64,000 nt of DNA from positions 2,542,001 to 2,606,000 of the forward strand of contig CP085829.1 in assembly GCA_020809705.1 (NCBI GenBank), read 5' to 3'. This document shows positions 14,394-25,886 of the stretch, in pieces. The notes under the pieces were generated by a model that searched no databases, was not told the DNA's origin, and saw only the letters and a program-made list of their open reading frames with translations. The stretch is from Calonectria ilicicola. Taxonomy: Eukaryota; Ascomycota; Sordariomycetes; Hypocreales; Nectriaceae. The first letter of the stretch is position 1; each line of letters opens with the position of its first letter. Position numbers and translations under genes: made by a program.

Positions 14394-14425
14394 GGATGGA
14401 TGGATGGATGGATGGATGGATGGAT
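14394..14425. repeat. Microsatellite (GGAT)8
   Basis: Eight perfect GGAT units. A shorter array of the complementary CATC motif lies about 400 bp downstream (near 14796-14812), so the two could pair in a single-stranded transcript. Confidence 0.95.
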
Positions 14426-14795
14426 ATGTGAGAGACAGATCCAAGACGAAAAGACGACTGCCACATCCGGCTGTCGCTGGGTTACTCAACCCACCCACAA
14501 CACACGTCAGTTGCTATTGTGCTCAGTCAGGCCATGTACATTGACCTTTGCGGCGACTCACTTTGCCCCTCCTTGGCTTGGCAGGTTGTGTTTACTTCGT
14601 TCTCTCTGGTCTCATCCACACCTATTCTCGTCTACTCTCGTGTTCTCGTTTCTCTTGTAATAGCTCGACAGATGCTCGCGCACTCTCGCCGCACTCGCGT
14701 GCACTACACGACATAGGCTCACGCCCCCTCCGGAATTGAGTTGGACATCCCGTCCACCTCAGACGCTTCCATCCACTCAGTCGCCTTGTCACACA

Positions 14796-14812
14796 CATCC
14801 ATCCATCCATCC
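14796..14812. repeat. Short CATC array
   Basis: Four CATC units followed by a C, complementary to the GGAT array at 14394-14425. It lies within gene-free DNA upstream of flbC. Confidence 0.85.
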
Positions 14813-15515
14813 CATGCTGTCCCATCGCATCCATTCCCCTCCCCTCCTCGCCGGTTCCAGCTCCGGCGGCTTGGTGGGTGGGATGCTGTACAAAGAGAGG
14901 CAGGAAGAAAACCCATCCATTGGACGCGGCGTCTGCTGCCGGGTGCTGCATATTGCTTCAGCGCTGGGCCTTGCCGCTTTCGCTACTGCTCGAGACTCGC
15001 TGCTCCACACCCATTCTCTATGCAGCCGTCGTCCTCTCTCACTCATCCCGTCCTTCGTGCTGCCCGGGCTTGGCTTGGCTGAGGTGGATGCACCGTCCAT
15101 GTACGTACTGCACAGGATTGTGCATGCTCGCGCTCCTCTCGTCTCCTCATCTCCAGTGCCCAGCTGCTGAGCAGAAAAAAAAGCTGCACGCCCCGGCTCA
15201 GCAGCTGGGTCCGTAATCCTTCAGCCCTTCCGAACTAGTCGATTTGGCGTCTGGCGCCTTGGCCTAGAGATCCCGTCCCAGCAGGGTCCCAAGGGATGCG
15301 CTAACTCAAAAAGACGCCAAGAGGTGCTACACCCCAAGGGCCAGGGCGTGACACTATATCGGGGGCGTGCAGGAGGGGCCGCGGGCAGGGGTGGGGAGCG
15401 AGGCGCCTTGGGTGTGCGCAAGGGTTTGGGGCGTGGGAGACCACGGTGGGGTGGTGGGAGTGGGAATGGCAGCTGGACCTGGGACTAGGACGGTCCAGCT
15501 GCTAAAAAATCGATG

Positions 15516-16483
15516 GGAGTGTGCTTGTAAGAAAGCAGAGCCCTCTGTATTAGGGCCCTGGAGCAGCCCTGGAAGAGGCCCCAAAAAGATATACATATTG
15601 CGCCAAAGACGCCAGAGGGCGCCACTTGGGACAGCAAACCTTATTGAGTCCTCTACTCGACGACGGGACATCCAAAACCACAGAGGCCCCCATCCAAACC
15701 CGTTCATTCCACGACCCAGGAGCTTCGTGACTTTGCGACTCTTTCCTTCTTCTATACCCTCTCTCCCCCGACCAGACCGGACCCGACTTGACTTGGCTGG
15801 ACTCTCATTGCACCTTCTTTTTTGACTTTCAGCTTGCCCTTTCCAGAACCCGGGTTCCTTTGAGAGAGCGCCGATCGACAACGCCTCCTTTCTGCCTCTC
15901 TGCCCGTGTATAATAGAAGAAGCTTTGCGATCCCCATCCAAGCCCGAAGCCCTGGTGTGGTGGTTGCCATCAACCCCTCTCGACGACCTCCAGCTCTTCC
16001 AGAAACGCCTTTCCCGGGAGCCATCACCGCCATCCTTGCCTGGCACCTGGGACCGCCGCCGCCAACAAACCACCTTAAACCTCCAGCTCGCATATCTTGG
16101 TCCAACATCTTGTTCCTCCAGACCAGTCGGCCAGTTTCCCTACTGCATTGCCAGTCACCACCAGGCGCCTTGGTTCTAGACGACTCAAATTGTTGAACAA
16201 GCGACGCTTCAAACCCCACATACACACCACACACAGCCCACCATCACAAGAACCATTCGTGTTTCTTGCGAGTACCCTCAGCTCAGCTTTACAAGAAGCA
16301 TTCCCCACGGCCAGCAGGAGATATTCTCGAGAAAGAAAGAAGAGAAGAAACAGAAAGAAACCCTTCTAGCAATCGCGATTGAGAAGGAGCAGCAGCAGCA
16401 GCAGCAGCATCCATCACCTAAAGCAGAGTGACATATCAAGTAAACACCACGATCACATCACCACAGCTCGGTGCGCATTTGCC
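15516..16483 (+). promoter_or_regulatory. ATG-free probable 5' leader and core promoter of flbC
   Basis: Reading the plus strand from the ATG at 15513 to the flbC start at 16484 gives 968 nt with no ATG in any frame. The tract is C- and CT-rich (notably 15735-15780), resembling CT-rich fungal transcription start regions, and it has a TATAATA-like string near 15908. The last 100 nt are A/CA-rich, as expected next to a start codon, and include an AGC run. The lack of upstream start codons suggests that much of this tract is transcribed as the flbC 5' UTR. The exact start site cannot be read from sequence. Confidence 0.6.
16388..16408. repeat. (AGC)7 microsatellite in the flbC leader
   Basis: Seven AGC triplets end 75 nt upstream of the flbC start codon. 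The frame is open from here into flbC but has no ATG, so this is probably UTR rather than protein. Confidence 0.85.
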
Positions 16484-17914
16484 ATGGAGGCGGCCACCAG
16501 CTTCTCGTCGCGCCGCCCTGCAGCTGGCGCCTTGCCCGCATTCTCTCTGCCTCCTCCTACTGCAGATGTTCCAAGTATGGCCAAATATCCCCTGTACCCT
16601 CCCCTCCCGGGCGACGCCCACGAGCCCTACCACCACTCCCTCGAATCGCCCCCGGCTGGGCTTCCCTATCCGCCATCATATCTTCCCCTGCCTGGTCCCC
16701 TCCCCGAAAGTCGCCGTTCATCTTCCCCCAGTGTTCTGACCCCTTCGCCAGGAGCCAGCGACGGTCTGAGCCCTAGCCTCTCCAGCGTCAACACGGGCAG
16801 CTCTCAGGGCTCCCAGGCACCAGCCGGGATGCAGTACTCGTATGGCGGCCACGTTCACGGATCATGGCCTACGCCCGGAAACTCTTCGTATACCGTCAGC
16901 TCTGCGGCTCCTGCCCAGCCCTCCCTCGGCCAGCACTTTGGTGGACGATCCATGTACGGCCAGCACAGCAGTATGCAGCAGTTCAGCCATCCCCGAAGCT
17001 CTCAATCCCCAGCTACTGGAGGCGAAGGCCTTCCCCCTCCTCCCTACGGCGAGGTTCAGCATCCTTTCCAGACTCCTCTCTCTAGTGGAGGTTCCGGTGG
17101 CCAGACGACTCCCTCTGGTCTTTCTTCTGCTCCTCAGCCACCTCAGAGTGCCATTCTCAGCTCTCAGAACCCAGTTTCTACTCAACCACCTACTCCCTCG
17201 AGTGCATCGGCTCACGTCGATTCATATACGCACACACGACCTCCCAGCACCCCGAGTTACTACACGGCGTCATCCACTCCCCAGCAATCCAACTTTCCAT
17301 CCTACGCTCCCCAGCCTTCTCCTACCCAACACTCGCCCACCAGCCAAGGTCCCGTTTCGAGAGGCCTGGGCTCGCTCTCAGGCCAGCCGCAGGGACCAAC
17401 CATGGCTCCCCCTGCTCCCTACCGCCCGTATCCCACTTACCAGCCGCTACCAACGATGGGCGGGTCCGTCATGTCGAACATCCATCAGCCCGGAGCTCAG
17501 ATGTCGATGATCCCCGGTATGGGAGTCCCCCAATATGGTCACCCGATGATGTACGGCCACGGACAGCCTGCCCCTCAATCCGAGCGACCCTTCAAGTGCG
17601 ATCAGTGTGTGCAATCCTTCAGCCGAAACCACGATTTAAAACGACACAAGCGAATCCACCTGGCAGTCAAGCCATTCCCCTGCACTTTCTGCAGCAAGAG
17701 CTTCTCACGAAAGGACGCGCTCAAGGTAAGAATACTACTGAGATAGGCACTCACAAATTTTTATTGGTTTGCTAACAATACCTCACAGAGGCACCGACTT
17801 GTCAAGGGCTGCGAAGGCAAGACCAACGAGGGCGCCAACAGCACTGACGGCAACGCAGTTGAGCGAGGAACAGAGGCAGATGACATCACGGAGTTGAAGA
17901 AGGAACAACCATGA
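16484..17914 (+). CDS. flbC: FlbC-like C2H2 conidiation transcription factor
   Basis: Two exons, 16484-17725 and 17789-17914, encode 455 aa. The 63-nt intron 17726-17788 has GTAAG at the donor, GCTAAC as branch and ACAG as acceptor, and it splits zinc finger 2. Residues 1-365 are a Pro/Ser/Gln-rich, probably disordered regulatory region. Finger 1 uses C372, C375, H388 and H392. Finger 2 uses C400, C403, H416 and probably C422, making it C2HC-type. The linker HLAVKPF and the sequence RHRLVKGC after the junction match the FlbC family, which activates brlA and asexual development in Aspergillus. The acidic C-tail is short (about 33 aa). The start is the first ATG after a 968-nt ATG-free leader. 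The role in this species is inferred from the family. The gene stands alone, with gene-free flanks of many kilobases. Confidence 0.88.
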
Positions 17915-19192
17915 ACATAATTTGAAGACGCGGGACCATCGGCGATATCCGGCTTACACGACTTTTTTTTCTTAATATGTGGATACCAGGAAGCATGTAT
18001 GGTTTCTTGGGATTACAAGAGAAGGACGTGACGAGGCCAGAAGGGCGATACCTTACGCGATACATAACACCATCCACTACTTATTGCAAGCAACAACGAC
18101 CAGGACGTGTTAAAAAGGCGAAAGGGCGCAAACAGGAAGGGGATTTTTTGGATTATCGGCGTCAAGGGATTTAGTTGGACATATTCAGTGGAAGCCCTTG
18201 TATGGGCTAAAACTCCTTCGCTTTTTTTTTCTTTTCTATTTAACTTGTGAATCGACTTCATCACACGGACTAGGGAAATTCACACGGACTGGTTTTTATT
18301 TATTTCGGTAAAGGGAATTTGGAAGTGCATCTTCAAGAGGGATCGGTTTCGTTACCACGGACAGTGGGGAAGGCCACGGCTGGGATGGGACTGATTGGGA
18401 AAGGAACTGGAGCTGGTGAAATGGCCAGCATCAAGGGGTTTGTGGGATTAATTGTGGAATTTGAATTTGGCATGGTCTAGACGGGCATTGGGGTTCTACG
18501 AACCGGATTTGATATTGGACTTGTTTTATTGCCAAACCCTTTACTTCGCTGTACTCTTATCACTAGCCATATCTTGGGAGGCTCAAACAGAGGAAAAAGA
18601 CTCATTCACATTCACAAACACACCAGAAGGCACGGAGCCACAGTGACAGACCGCGCTACCCCAGCTTCAGGTTGAAACTTGATGCGCGACTCGCGAAGCC
18701 AAAGCAAGGCGTGAGTCGTGAGAGACACGATGTGGGTTTCTAGACCCTTGGGGAGAAGGACGTTTCGAGCCAAGGATGAGAGGGACATGACACAAAGACC
18801 AACACGAGCCAGGCATCGGAAAGGCAAGTTCTAGCGCGTCATTTGTTTTTTTTTTTTTTACGCTTGGGTCTAGTTTGTATTATCGTAGAGTGGAGTACAA
18901 CCGACTTGGGCATGGGAATGATGCCCTGTGTAGCCCAAAGTCTGAATGAATGCTGTGGGAGGTGATGGTTGCATGAAAGAGAACAAAAGAAGAAGCGAAA
19001 GTCTCTTTTTTTTTCTTTTTTCTTGTTTTTCTTGATTAGTTGAATGTCTCTAAAATCCACGAGACAGTCGAGACATTGGACATGGGCAGCGACGCGGGTG
19101 ATCTACAAATAGCTGGGTACTTGGCATGTCCGTCCCGGGCATAGGCATGTGGAGACTGTTAGGGAGAGCGAAGCAGTCATGTCTTTTTTCGT

Positions 19193-19436
19193 GGGGGGGG
19201 GGGAGAGTTAAGTTGCTGCGGCCGGCCCGGATTGGGGGGCTCTCGCTCGGGCCGAGCAGGGCGAAGAAAGGATCGGGATCAGGACGAGGAACGAGGGGAG
19301 ACGAGCTCGAGGGCGAAAGGGGGGGGGGCGGACGCCCGAGCAAGGTGAGAGAGTCTGTGAAAAGCCAGAGGACGAGACATTCGGGAACGGTGGGCTCTGG
19401 GGTACCGGAAAGGCTTGAGGGGGGGCGCTTTGGGGG
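19193..19436 (+). repeat. Cluster of long G runs
   Basis: The plus strand carries runs of 11 G (19193-19203), 10 G (19319-19328), 7 G (19419-19425) and 5 G (19432-19436), with shorter GGG runs between. This is G-quadruplex-capable sequence. No gene is attached to it. Confidence 0.7.
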
Positions 19437-21701
19437 CGCCCTCTCGCCCTCTCGCCCTCTCCCTTTTCCAGGGACAGAGACAAAGAAAGGCTACGCTACA
19501 CTACACTACACACAGCGAGCGCGCGGGCTGAGGCTCAAGGGGGCAACCTACACCAACCTACCTACCACACCTAACAAAGCTGCCTGGAGAGAGACCGGGG
19601 TAGGGCGATGCGGGACGTGTGTTTGCATCCGTAAAACACGGATGGTTTTGGAGGAGGGGGGCCCTTTCAGACACATTCTAGCGCGTGAGCCGACCGAAAG
19701 CTTTGGGGGGGACGTTTCTGATTCTGCCTTGCACGAACGTGGTGGCCGTCGCGTCACCTCGTCCACCGCCCGTGGCTTGACTTGATTACCGCCTTGGTGC
19801 TATTGTGGTGAAGATGCTAATCATTATTCGCTTTGCTCGGGTTCTGTAATGCCCACCCCGGTTCCCGCAGGCTACGGCTAAATAGTGTATCTCTCTCTTC
19901 TTTTTTTTAATTTAATTTATCAATGACAAGGTTGTTTGTTTAACCTCGCTGGCAAGGCAGCGTACTTAATTACGGGTCGTCGACGCCGAGGATTGGAAGC
20001 ATGCGGGTGGACCAGGGGCGGAGGGGGAGGAGAGGGGGGGCAATTCCCCATACAATCGGCAGTTGGGGATTCGACTGGGGGTGGTCTTTTTTTTTTCCTT
20101 TCTTTTTGTTTCCTCTGTTTACTGAACCGGGCTGAGCTGCGACCAGGGGCGTGCAAAGGTCTTACAGTAGCTTGGTGCATTAAACCTGGTGACGATCCCG
20201 GGTCCCGGCGACGGCGCCTGTGGGGAACTTGGGCGGACAAGGGGGGGCAGGATGGGCAAATGGGAAGGCCTTGAAACTGGCAACTTTTTAAAAAATTACA
20301 AGTTTTTGTGCTTGATATTGGCGGCACAGCAGAGGAAAGGGGGGCGTGTGAGTGAGGCAAGTCAAATGCCTGCTTATTTTTTTTTATCCCCTTTGTGGCC
20401 CTGTGTGCACCTGGAGCGATCTGATTGATGGATGTCTCCCGATGGGCGGGAATGATCCAAGATTGAGAACGGGAATGGATTGTGGATAGCATGTCTCGAC
20501 CACCATTGGGTTTCGATGAGGGGAGGGGCGTATAGGGCCCGATATGAATCATTCATTGTCTGGCTAATGGGCGACGCACAGCCTAGAAAGGGTTATCTGA
20601 ATCCATCCATGAATCCAGTACGAGCGCATTTGCCGTCGCCGTACATGTCTGCCGCGGGCATCTTTTTTGGCTTTTCAGTGGCTGCTGCTCAGCAAAGGCA
20701 CATTCAGCATTCCGGCCTTGGATGGAGCGATACCCAGACGGGCTGTGCTAATGTTCGATATCTCTGTATTCGGTAACATGCCTAGCCTTAGCGCGTAGTG
20801 TCATCGGGTTTAATCCCGTGCTCATTTGTCACGGTCTCTTCGGTCGTCGTTCTGGTACTAAGGGCAAGAATAAGAGAGGGCGTGTGTGAGAGAGAGTGTG
20901 TGTGCGTGCGTGCGCCGCCATTCCACTCAGCTCCCATCTAAAAAACCACCCCTTCAAAGCCCGGCGTCTATTGTGCACATTGGCCTGGTAGCGCGTCCAA
21001 GAAGCGTCAACCCGGCCAAGAAGGAAAAAGAAACGAAATCAGTGGCAAAAAAAACGGCGCGAGCGAGTGGGCAAGGGAACCCAGGCCGGGCGCAATAGCC
21101 TGGGGGCTCTTGGCCGTACAAGGAAGGCTGAGACGAATGCGAAGGCTGATGTGAACATGGACCATGGACCTTGCACGCGCTGGATCAAAAAGCATGGGCA
21201 GCAAAAGAAAGAAGAAAAAAAAAAGACGCGAGCGAGGGAGGGGCGCAACGCACGTCCTAGGGCGTGGGACTGACTCTGTTGACGGTGCTGTTGGAGGGGA
21301 TGTGGTCTGGAACGGCGGAGGGTTAGCGCCTGCAGATGGGGGGGAAGGGGCCTACGACGTTCTAGAGTTGAGTGCATCAGGCCAGAAGGGGAGATACACT
21401 CCTCCCATAGCATGTCTCTTGGAGATGTGGACGACGCCGCCAGCGGAGAAAATCAACCCACAGCAGCCGCTCGCGTGGGAGCAGTGCTTGTGGCGAGCGG
21501 GAGAGGCGTGTGGGATCCAGAAAAAAAAATGCGATCCGCTGAAGAAGAAGAATCCATCAAATCTCTCCCACCCCAGATTTGGCTGAAAGGAGATGAGATG
21601 GAGGGCGCGATCGTGCCATGACGCCGAGAGGCTGGAACTTCCCTTGGTCTTCCATTTCTTTACTTTTTCCTCATAGGGGATCCATCCAACAGCATTCACG
21701 G

Positions 21702-21751
21702 ACAGACAGACCGACTGACAGACCAGAGGGTGTGAATGTCAGTCTGTCTGT
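21702..21751. repeat. Inverted repeat / hairpin
   Basis: The 5' arm at 21702-21711 plus 21716-21719 pairs with the 3' arm at 21738-21751. This gives a 10-bp and a 4-bp helix separated by a 4-nt bulge, closing an 18-nt loop. It lies in gene-free DNA. It could be structural RNA or chance in CAGA/TCTG-rich sequence. Confidence 0.5.
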
Positions 21752-23084
21752 GTGGAGTTCAGCCATCGGACGCTCTGCCTTAGTTTATTGCTTGTTTTCA
21801 GCTGAAAGAGGAAAATGCCCGAAGGCGAAAAAATCGATAGTTGGATGGGGAACGCTGCGGTTAGCCGCCATCTTACGATCACGGATGATGTGACGATGCA
21901 CTATTGAGTACAATCCCGCTCTAGATTAGATCCCAGAACAGCTGAAAAAAAAAGATATGCTAATTATGAGAGAGTGAAAAGAGAGAAGGACCTCGCATCG
22001 TGTGCTGTTAGTTGCAGACTATCCAGCTAGCATTAGACGCTGTACGGGGATTTTCCATGGAGACGACCATGATAATCACATCATATCATGGTTATGTCTC
22101 AACAACGTATGTCCGTCTAAGTGGAAATTGGGTCGGTTGGCCAAAATCCAACTTGTCATGGCAAGTCAAAACCACATGGGATTGACCTTGTTCCTTCCCC
22201 ATGACATGACAGCTCCCCGTGGCCAAGTGGCTGCCGTTGCTAGTCGTCATTTTCATCCACCTTCAAATGAATGAGGCTGGCTGATGTCTGCATGCACACC
22301 GACAATACTCCACGATGCTAACGTCCGAAGAGTCGGGGTGCATACTATGGGCCCTGCAGAGGCTTGCTTTTCTTTCCCTCGCTTCTTTTCTCCTCTACAA
22401 GATACACTAACAATCAATAGTATGGTGCTTGGATATCCCGCCATTGCAGCCCTTCCACAAGAGTTCGGCTAGGCCTGCTCGTCGAATCACGCTCCGTCGA
22501 CATCATCATTATCAAAAAGTCACGTCCGCGGTATTACCAACCAGAAAAAAAAAACTGTCGGCAGCGTCCTTTGCCCACGCCCAACCCCGCTTTCGAACCA
22601 TCCATGGTGGGTTTACTGATATCGCAGGTCTCACCTGAGCATCCAGCTGTATGCGGACTTGCAAGCAGTAGGCTTGTACAACCCACCATTCTTCACGACT
22701 AGCCCTGCGAACATGTCCGATTGGACCACGGATTGCCTCATATTCCCTGCTTTTGGTCCCCGAATAGAACAGGGCGGTGCTGGTAGGCTCACAGCACTGC
22801 AGATGTGACTGGTGTGCGTATGTGACGAGACAATGTTCCTTGCTTGCTTTGTCTCGCCCACCGTCAGCTTTGAGTGGTCAGCTGGGCGTGGGCTGGTTGG
22901 GGGCCGGATCTAGTCCTCCGCCGCCCATTCGCCTGCGTGCCGCTTCCACCTTGGCGACGCTGCCATGTTTCTTTCTTTTTCTCTGTCCTTTGGGTTACCA
23001 TGAGGCTCTCGGGGGGCTGATAGGGGGCCAGCCAAAGGGCCAGGGGCGGCAGCATGGCGAGGGCCGAGTGGCGAGGGAGGCATG

Positions 23085-23119
23085 TCATGGCTCATGGCTG
23101 ATGGCTGATGGCTAATGGC
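23085..23119. repeat. Five-unit 7-bp tandem repeat
   Basis: Five consecutive 7-mers ending in ATGGC (TCATGGC twice, TGATGGC twice, TAATGGC once). It is a short minisatellite in gene-free DNA. Confidence 0.85.
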
Positions 23120-25886
23120 AGGTTTTGACGACCTACGGAATGACCTCTCATGCAGGTCTCATGACGAGTCTGCCTACCGGAATCCCCTATTTGGCACCTT
23201 CGCGCTTCCCCGTCCAGCTCTAGAACGCGACTGAGCACCTGTTGGTCTCGGTCCCCCGACAACCAGGCAGTTCCCGCCAACGTTAGCCATCCTTCGTAGC
23301 CTCGAATCCCAGACTCCACGTTGGTCCATTCCGTGCCTGACGTCTCGATGCTTCCCAAGACGCCCACGCCAATCTTGCCCTTGCATTTTTATGGACTTTG
23401 TGGCCTCGGACCCTGCGAGCCACCTGGTCCGTCCCACAGAACAATACGACCACGGCTATACAGACACCGATACAAAAACCTGAGGGGTGTTCCGGGAACC
23501 GGGCAGCCCGTTGGACAGAGCTGAGCTTTGACGGCGGGTAACTGTGTGACATGTATGGGACGGCAGGGGATGGGAAACACGCCGTGGCCCATCTTACGGG
23601 TGTAAGTGTAGCGGAGGCCGGGGCCTGGGCACCGCAGCATGCGCCGGACTTGATTCTCGGGATGCGTGAAGAGTTACATGATGTGTCTTTTTTTTTTTCC
23701 TCTGCGGGTTGCACAACATGTCTTGAGAGTCTTTCAGCTTGACGCCAAAGCTCGCTGGTGTGCGTTGCAATAACCCCCGGCATATGTGGCGTTGGTCGGT
23801 GCTGCGAACTGACCACTACCAACCAACAACAATGTAGATTTGTGCATAAGTGCTAGATATGCGCTGAAACCTCTGCCCGGGATCAGAGGGAGGTCACCAT
23901 TTTCGTCCGGGCGAGCTGAATGCCGTGTAATTTTCAAAGAAAATCGAAAAGAGACGCTGACAAATTCCAACCTTGGTGTTCGGGAACGGAAGGCCCCGAG
24001 CAAGCGAGAACGGCGTGGCGATGTCCGAGTCAAGTGAAACAAACCTGTCTGTAGAATACTTGCTTTCTGAGTGGCGATACCACATTTCGTGAGTGCTTCA
24101 TGCAGTTGATCACTATGCTTGGAGTTCTAGACTCAGCAATAGTCCGTGATATTTTAAGATTACACTGTGGAATGACTAGCGGCCTACCGATACAGTGTCA
24201 TCTGAAGAATATTGACATCCTTTCCAGAGCACACAAGGTTTCTCCAGACAACTATATGGCTCGTAGAAGGCAAAGAGCATGAATGTGGGTTTTATATTAA
24301 AGGCAAATGAAGCTGGGGGTTGCATATGTAGAATGCAGTCACTATCTTGCCAGAAGTATACAATAAACATCCCAACCAAGATTTGAAAAGTTGCAGCACA
24401 AGAGTTGGTTTTTATCATATAGTGATTGCTCTAGTACACTACATTTAAGGTTTTCTGACGTTAATATTTCTTCATCACGACAAATAGCCTCCACAGCACA
24501 AGCCCGTTCGGGTAGATGGACAAATTCTTACCCTACCCCCTCATATGTTAACCATGCTATGTCGCCTACGACTATATTGACTGGAGATGAGATAATACGG
24601 TGACTCTCCCGGAAACCCTTTTTAATAACTGAAATTGCAAAAAACTGTTCCATCGTGAGTGCGGTCGTGTTTGTCGCGGCTTTAGAAGTGTCTAGTTAGC
24701 AGTGCGAGTCCATGGTCAGAATACCAAAGGCTCATACCCTACTAAAATACAAAAAACGGCGCATCGGATGAACAGTCTAAAATTGGCACATATAACTACC
24801 CTAATTCAACAATTGTATTCTCTCTCAAACTAAGAAGAAACAACCGCAATGCTCACGTAGCTGGGAGGTTTGGTATGTGGCTACCCTATTCTCACCTCCC
24901 AGAGGCATTTTCGCTCTACCACTCCGAATGGCAATGGGGCCGCCCTCGCCCGATGCTATGGACTAGCGATAAGAATTTATCAGTATGGATAATTTCGTCT
25001 AGCCAGATATTTGATGCGTTGTCCTGCGCGCATCCAATTCACTTGTTGAAAGTTTGTTTCCCAGTGACATATTCATTCACCTTTGGCACCATAGAACTTA
25101 TCTGCTCAAAATATCAAGTCGACAGCCGAAATCAAATAAACAATGCGAATAAAATTTCATGCATATATAATTTACTTACTTATTTAATTTAGGTATATTT
25201 TGATTTGTTTCCTCACCACGCAGCCGGACATGGTAGGATCAAGTAGAAAGGATATAATCTTTCAAAGTTTGTATTGAACATATATCTTGCACGGTGGCAA
25301 GGCGTACATATATTCTTAGATCCAAAACATGTACCTACAAAAAAAATCAATGTTTATAAGCTTATTAATTGTAACGAAAATCACTCTTGACTACATAGAT
25401 AGGTACTATCTGGGCCTCCCTTTTCCCTGACCTTTAGTGATCTATCTCCGACGTTCTTGGGAAGGGAAGTCATCTTGAGTGCAATTATCTGACTTTTCAC
25501 TTTCATCAGGGCATCAAGGTTGTGCTGCACAGAGGTTTTAGTTGGGTGTTTCTTGGTCGGGTGAATAATGACCAAACTTAGTTGTATTTGCCACTGTTGT
25601 TGCTCTTGGTCGAGCCCACAAGGTTGAAGCTACAATTCTAAGCTAGAAAATATATTGCATATTAATTTTCTTGAAATTTCTAGATAGGAAGACTTGGGTA
25701 TTATTAAACGGGGAAGAAATAACAACAAAAATAAAGGTCATGAAAAATATAAGTAAAACCAAATCCAAAAACAACCCAAAATTTCGAATAAAACAAAAAG
25801 AATGAAGAGAGGTCATAAGAATATAAGTCGACAAATTCGGATCCTAAACCAACATTCGCTCCAATCAACCCTCGCTATCAGTTTCT

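Larger units (their letters stand above)
2180..15515. other. 13.3-kb stretch without a supportable gene
   Basis: Many ORFs of 60-170 codons are present on both strands, but none carries a recognisable domain, several lack an ATG start, and opposite-strand ORFs overlap one another. Visible contents are homopolymer runs (24 T at 4329-4352, 19 A at 6039-6057), a GGAT microsatellite at 14394-14425, CA/CCA-rich low complexity around 13950-14020 and CATC repeats near 14796. The stretch lies between the 5' end of the F-box gene and the flbC leader. It could be extended regulatory DNA or could contain non-coding transcripts; the sequence alone cannot decide. Confidence 0.5.
17915..25886. other. 8-kb stretch without a supportable gene
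   Basis: The first several hundred bases are probably the flbC 3' UTR. ORFs of up to about 220 codons occur (for example 19126-19785 plus and 19920-20552 minus) but look like composition effects in G-rich DNA, with no domain. Visible contents are long G runs around 19190-19440 and 20020-20045, a hairpin at 21702-21751, a five-unit 7-bp repeat at 23085-23119 and many A/T homopolymers. From about 24.0 kb the DNA becomes clearly AT-richer. Confidence 0.5.

Noticed and set aside
15354..16073. 239-codon minus-strand ORF
   Set aside because: It starts without a convincing context, is Arg/Gly/Pro/Ser-rich with no domain, and is antisense to the CT-rich leader and promoter of flbC, whose composition explains the lack of stops.
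19126..19785. 219-codon plus-strand ORF over the G-run cluster
   Set aside because: Gly/Arg-rich translation of GC-rich DNA, with homopolymer G runs inside. No family features.
20799..20818. CGGGTTTAATCCCG, resembling a tRNA T-arm
   Set aside because: No matching acceptor stem, D-arm or anticodon arm could be found at the right distances upstream.
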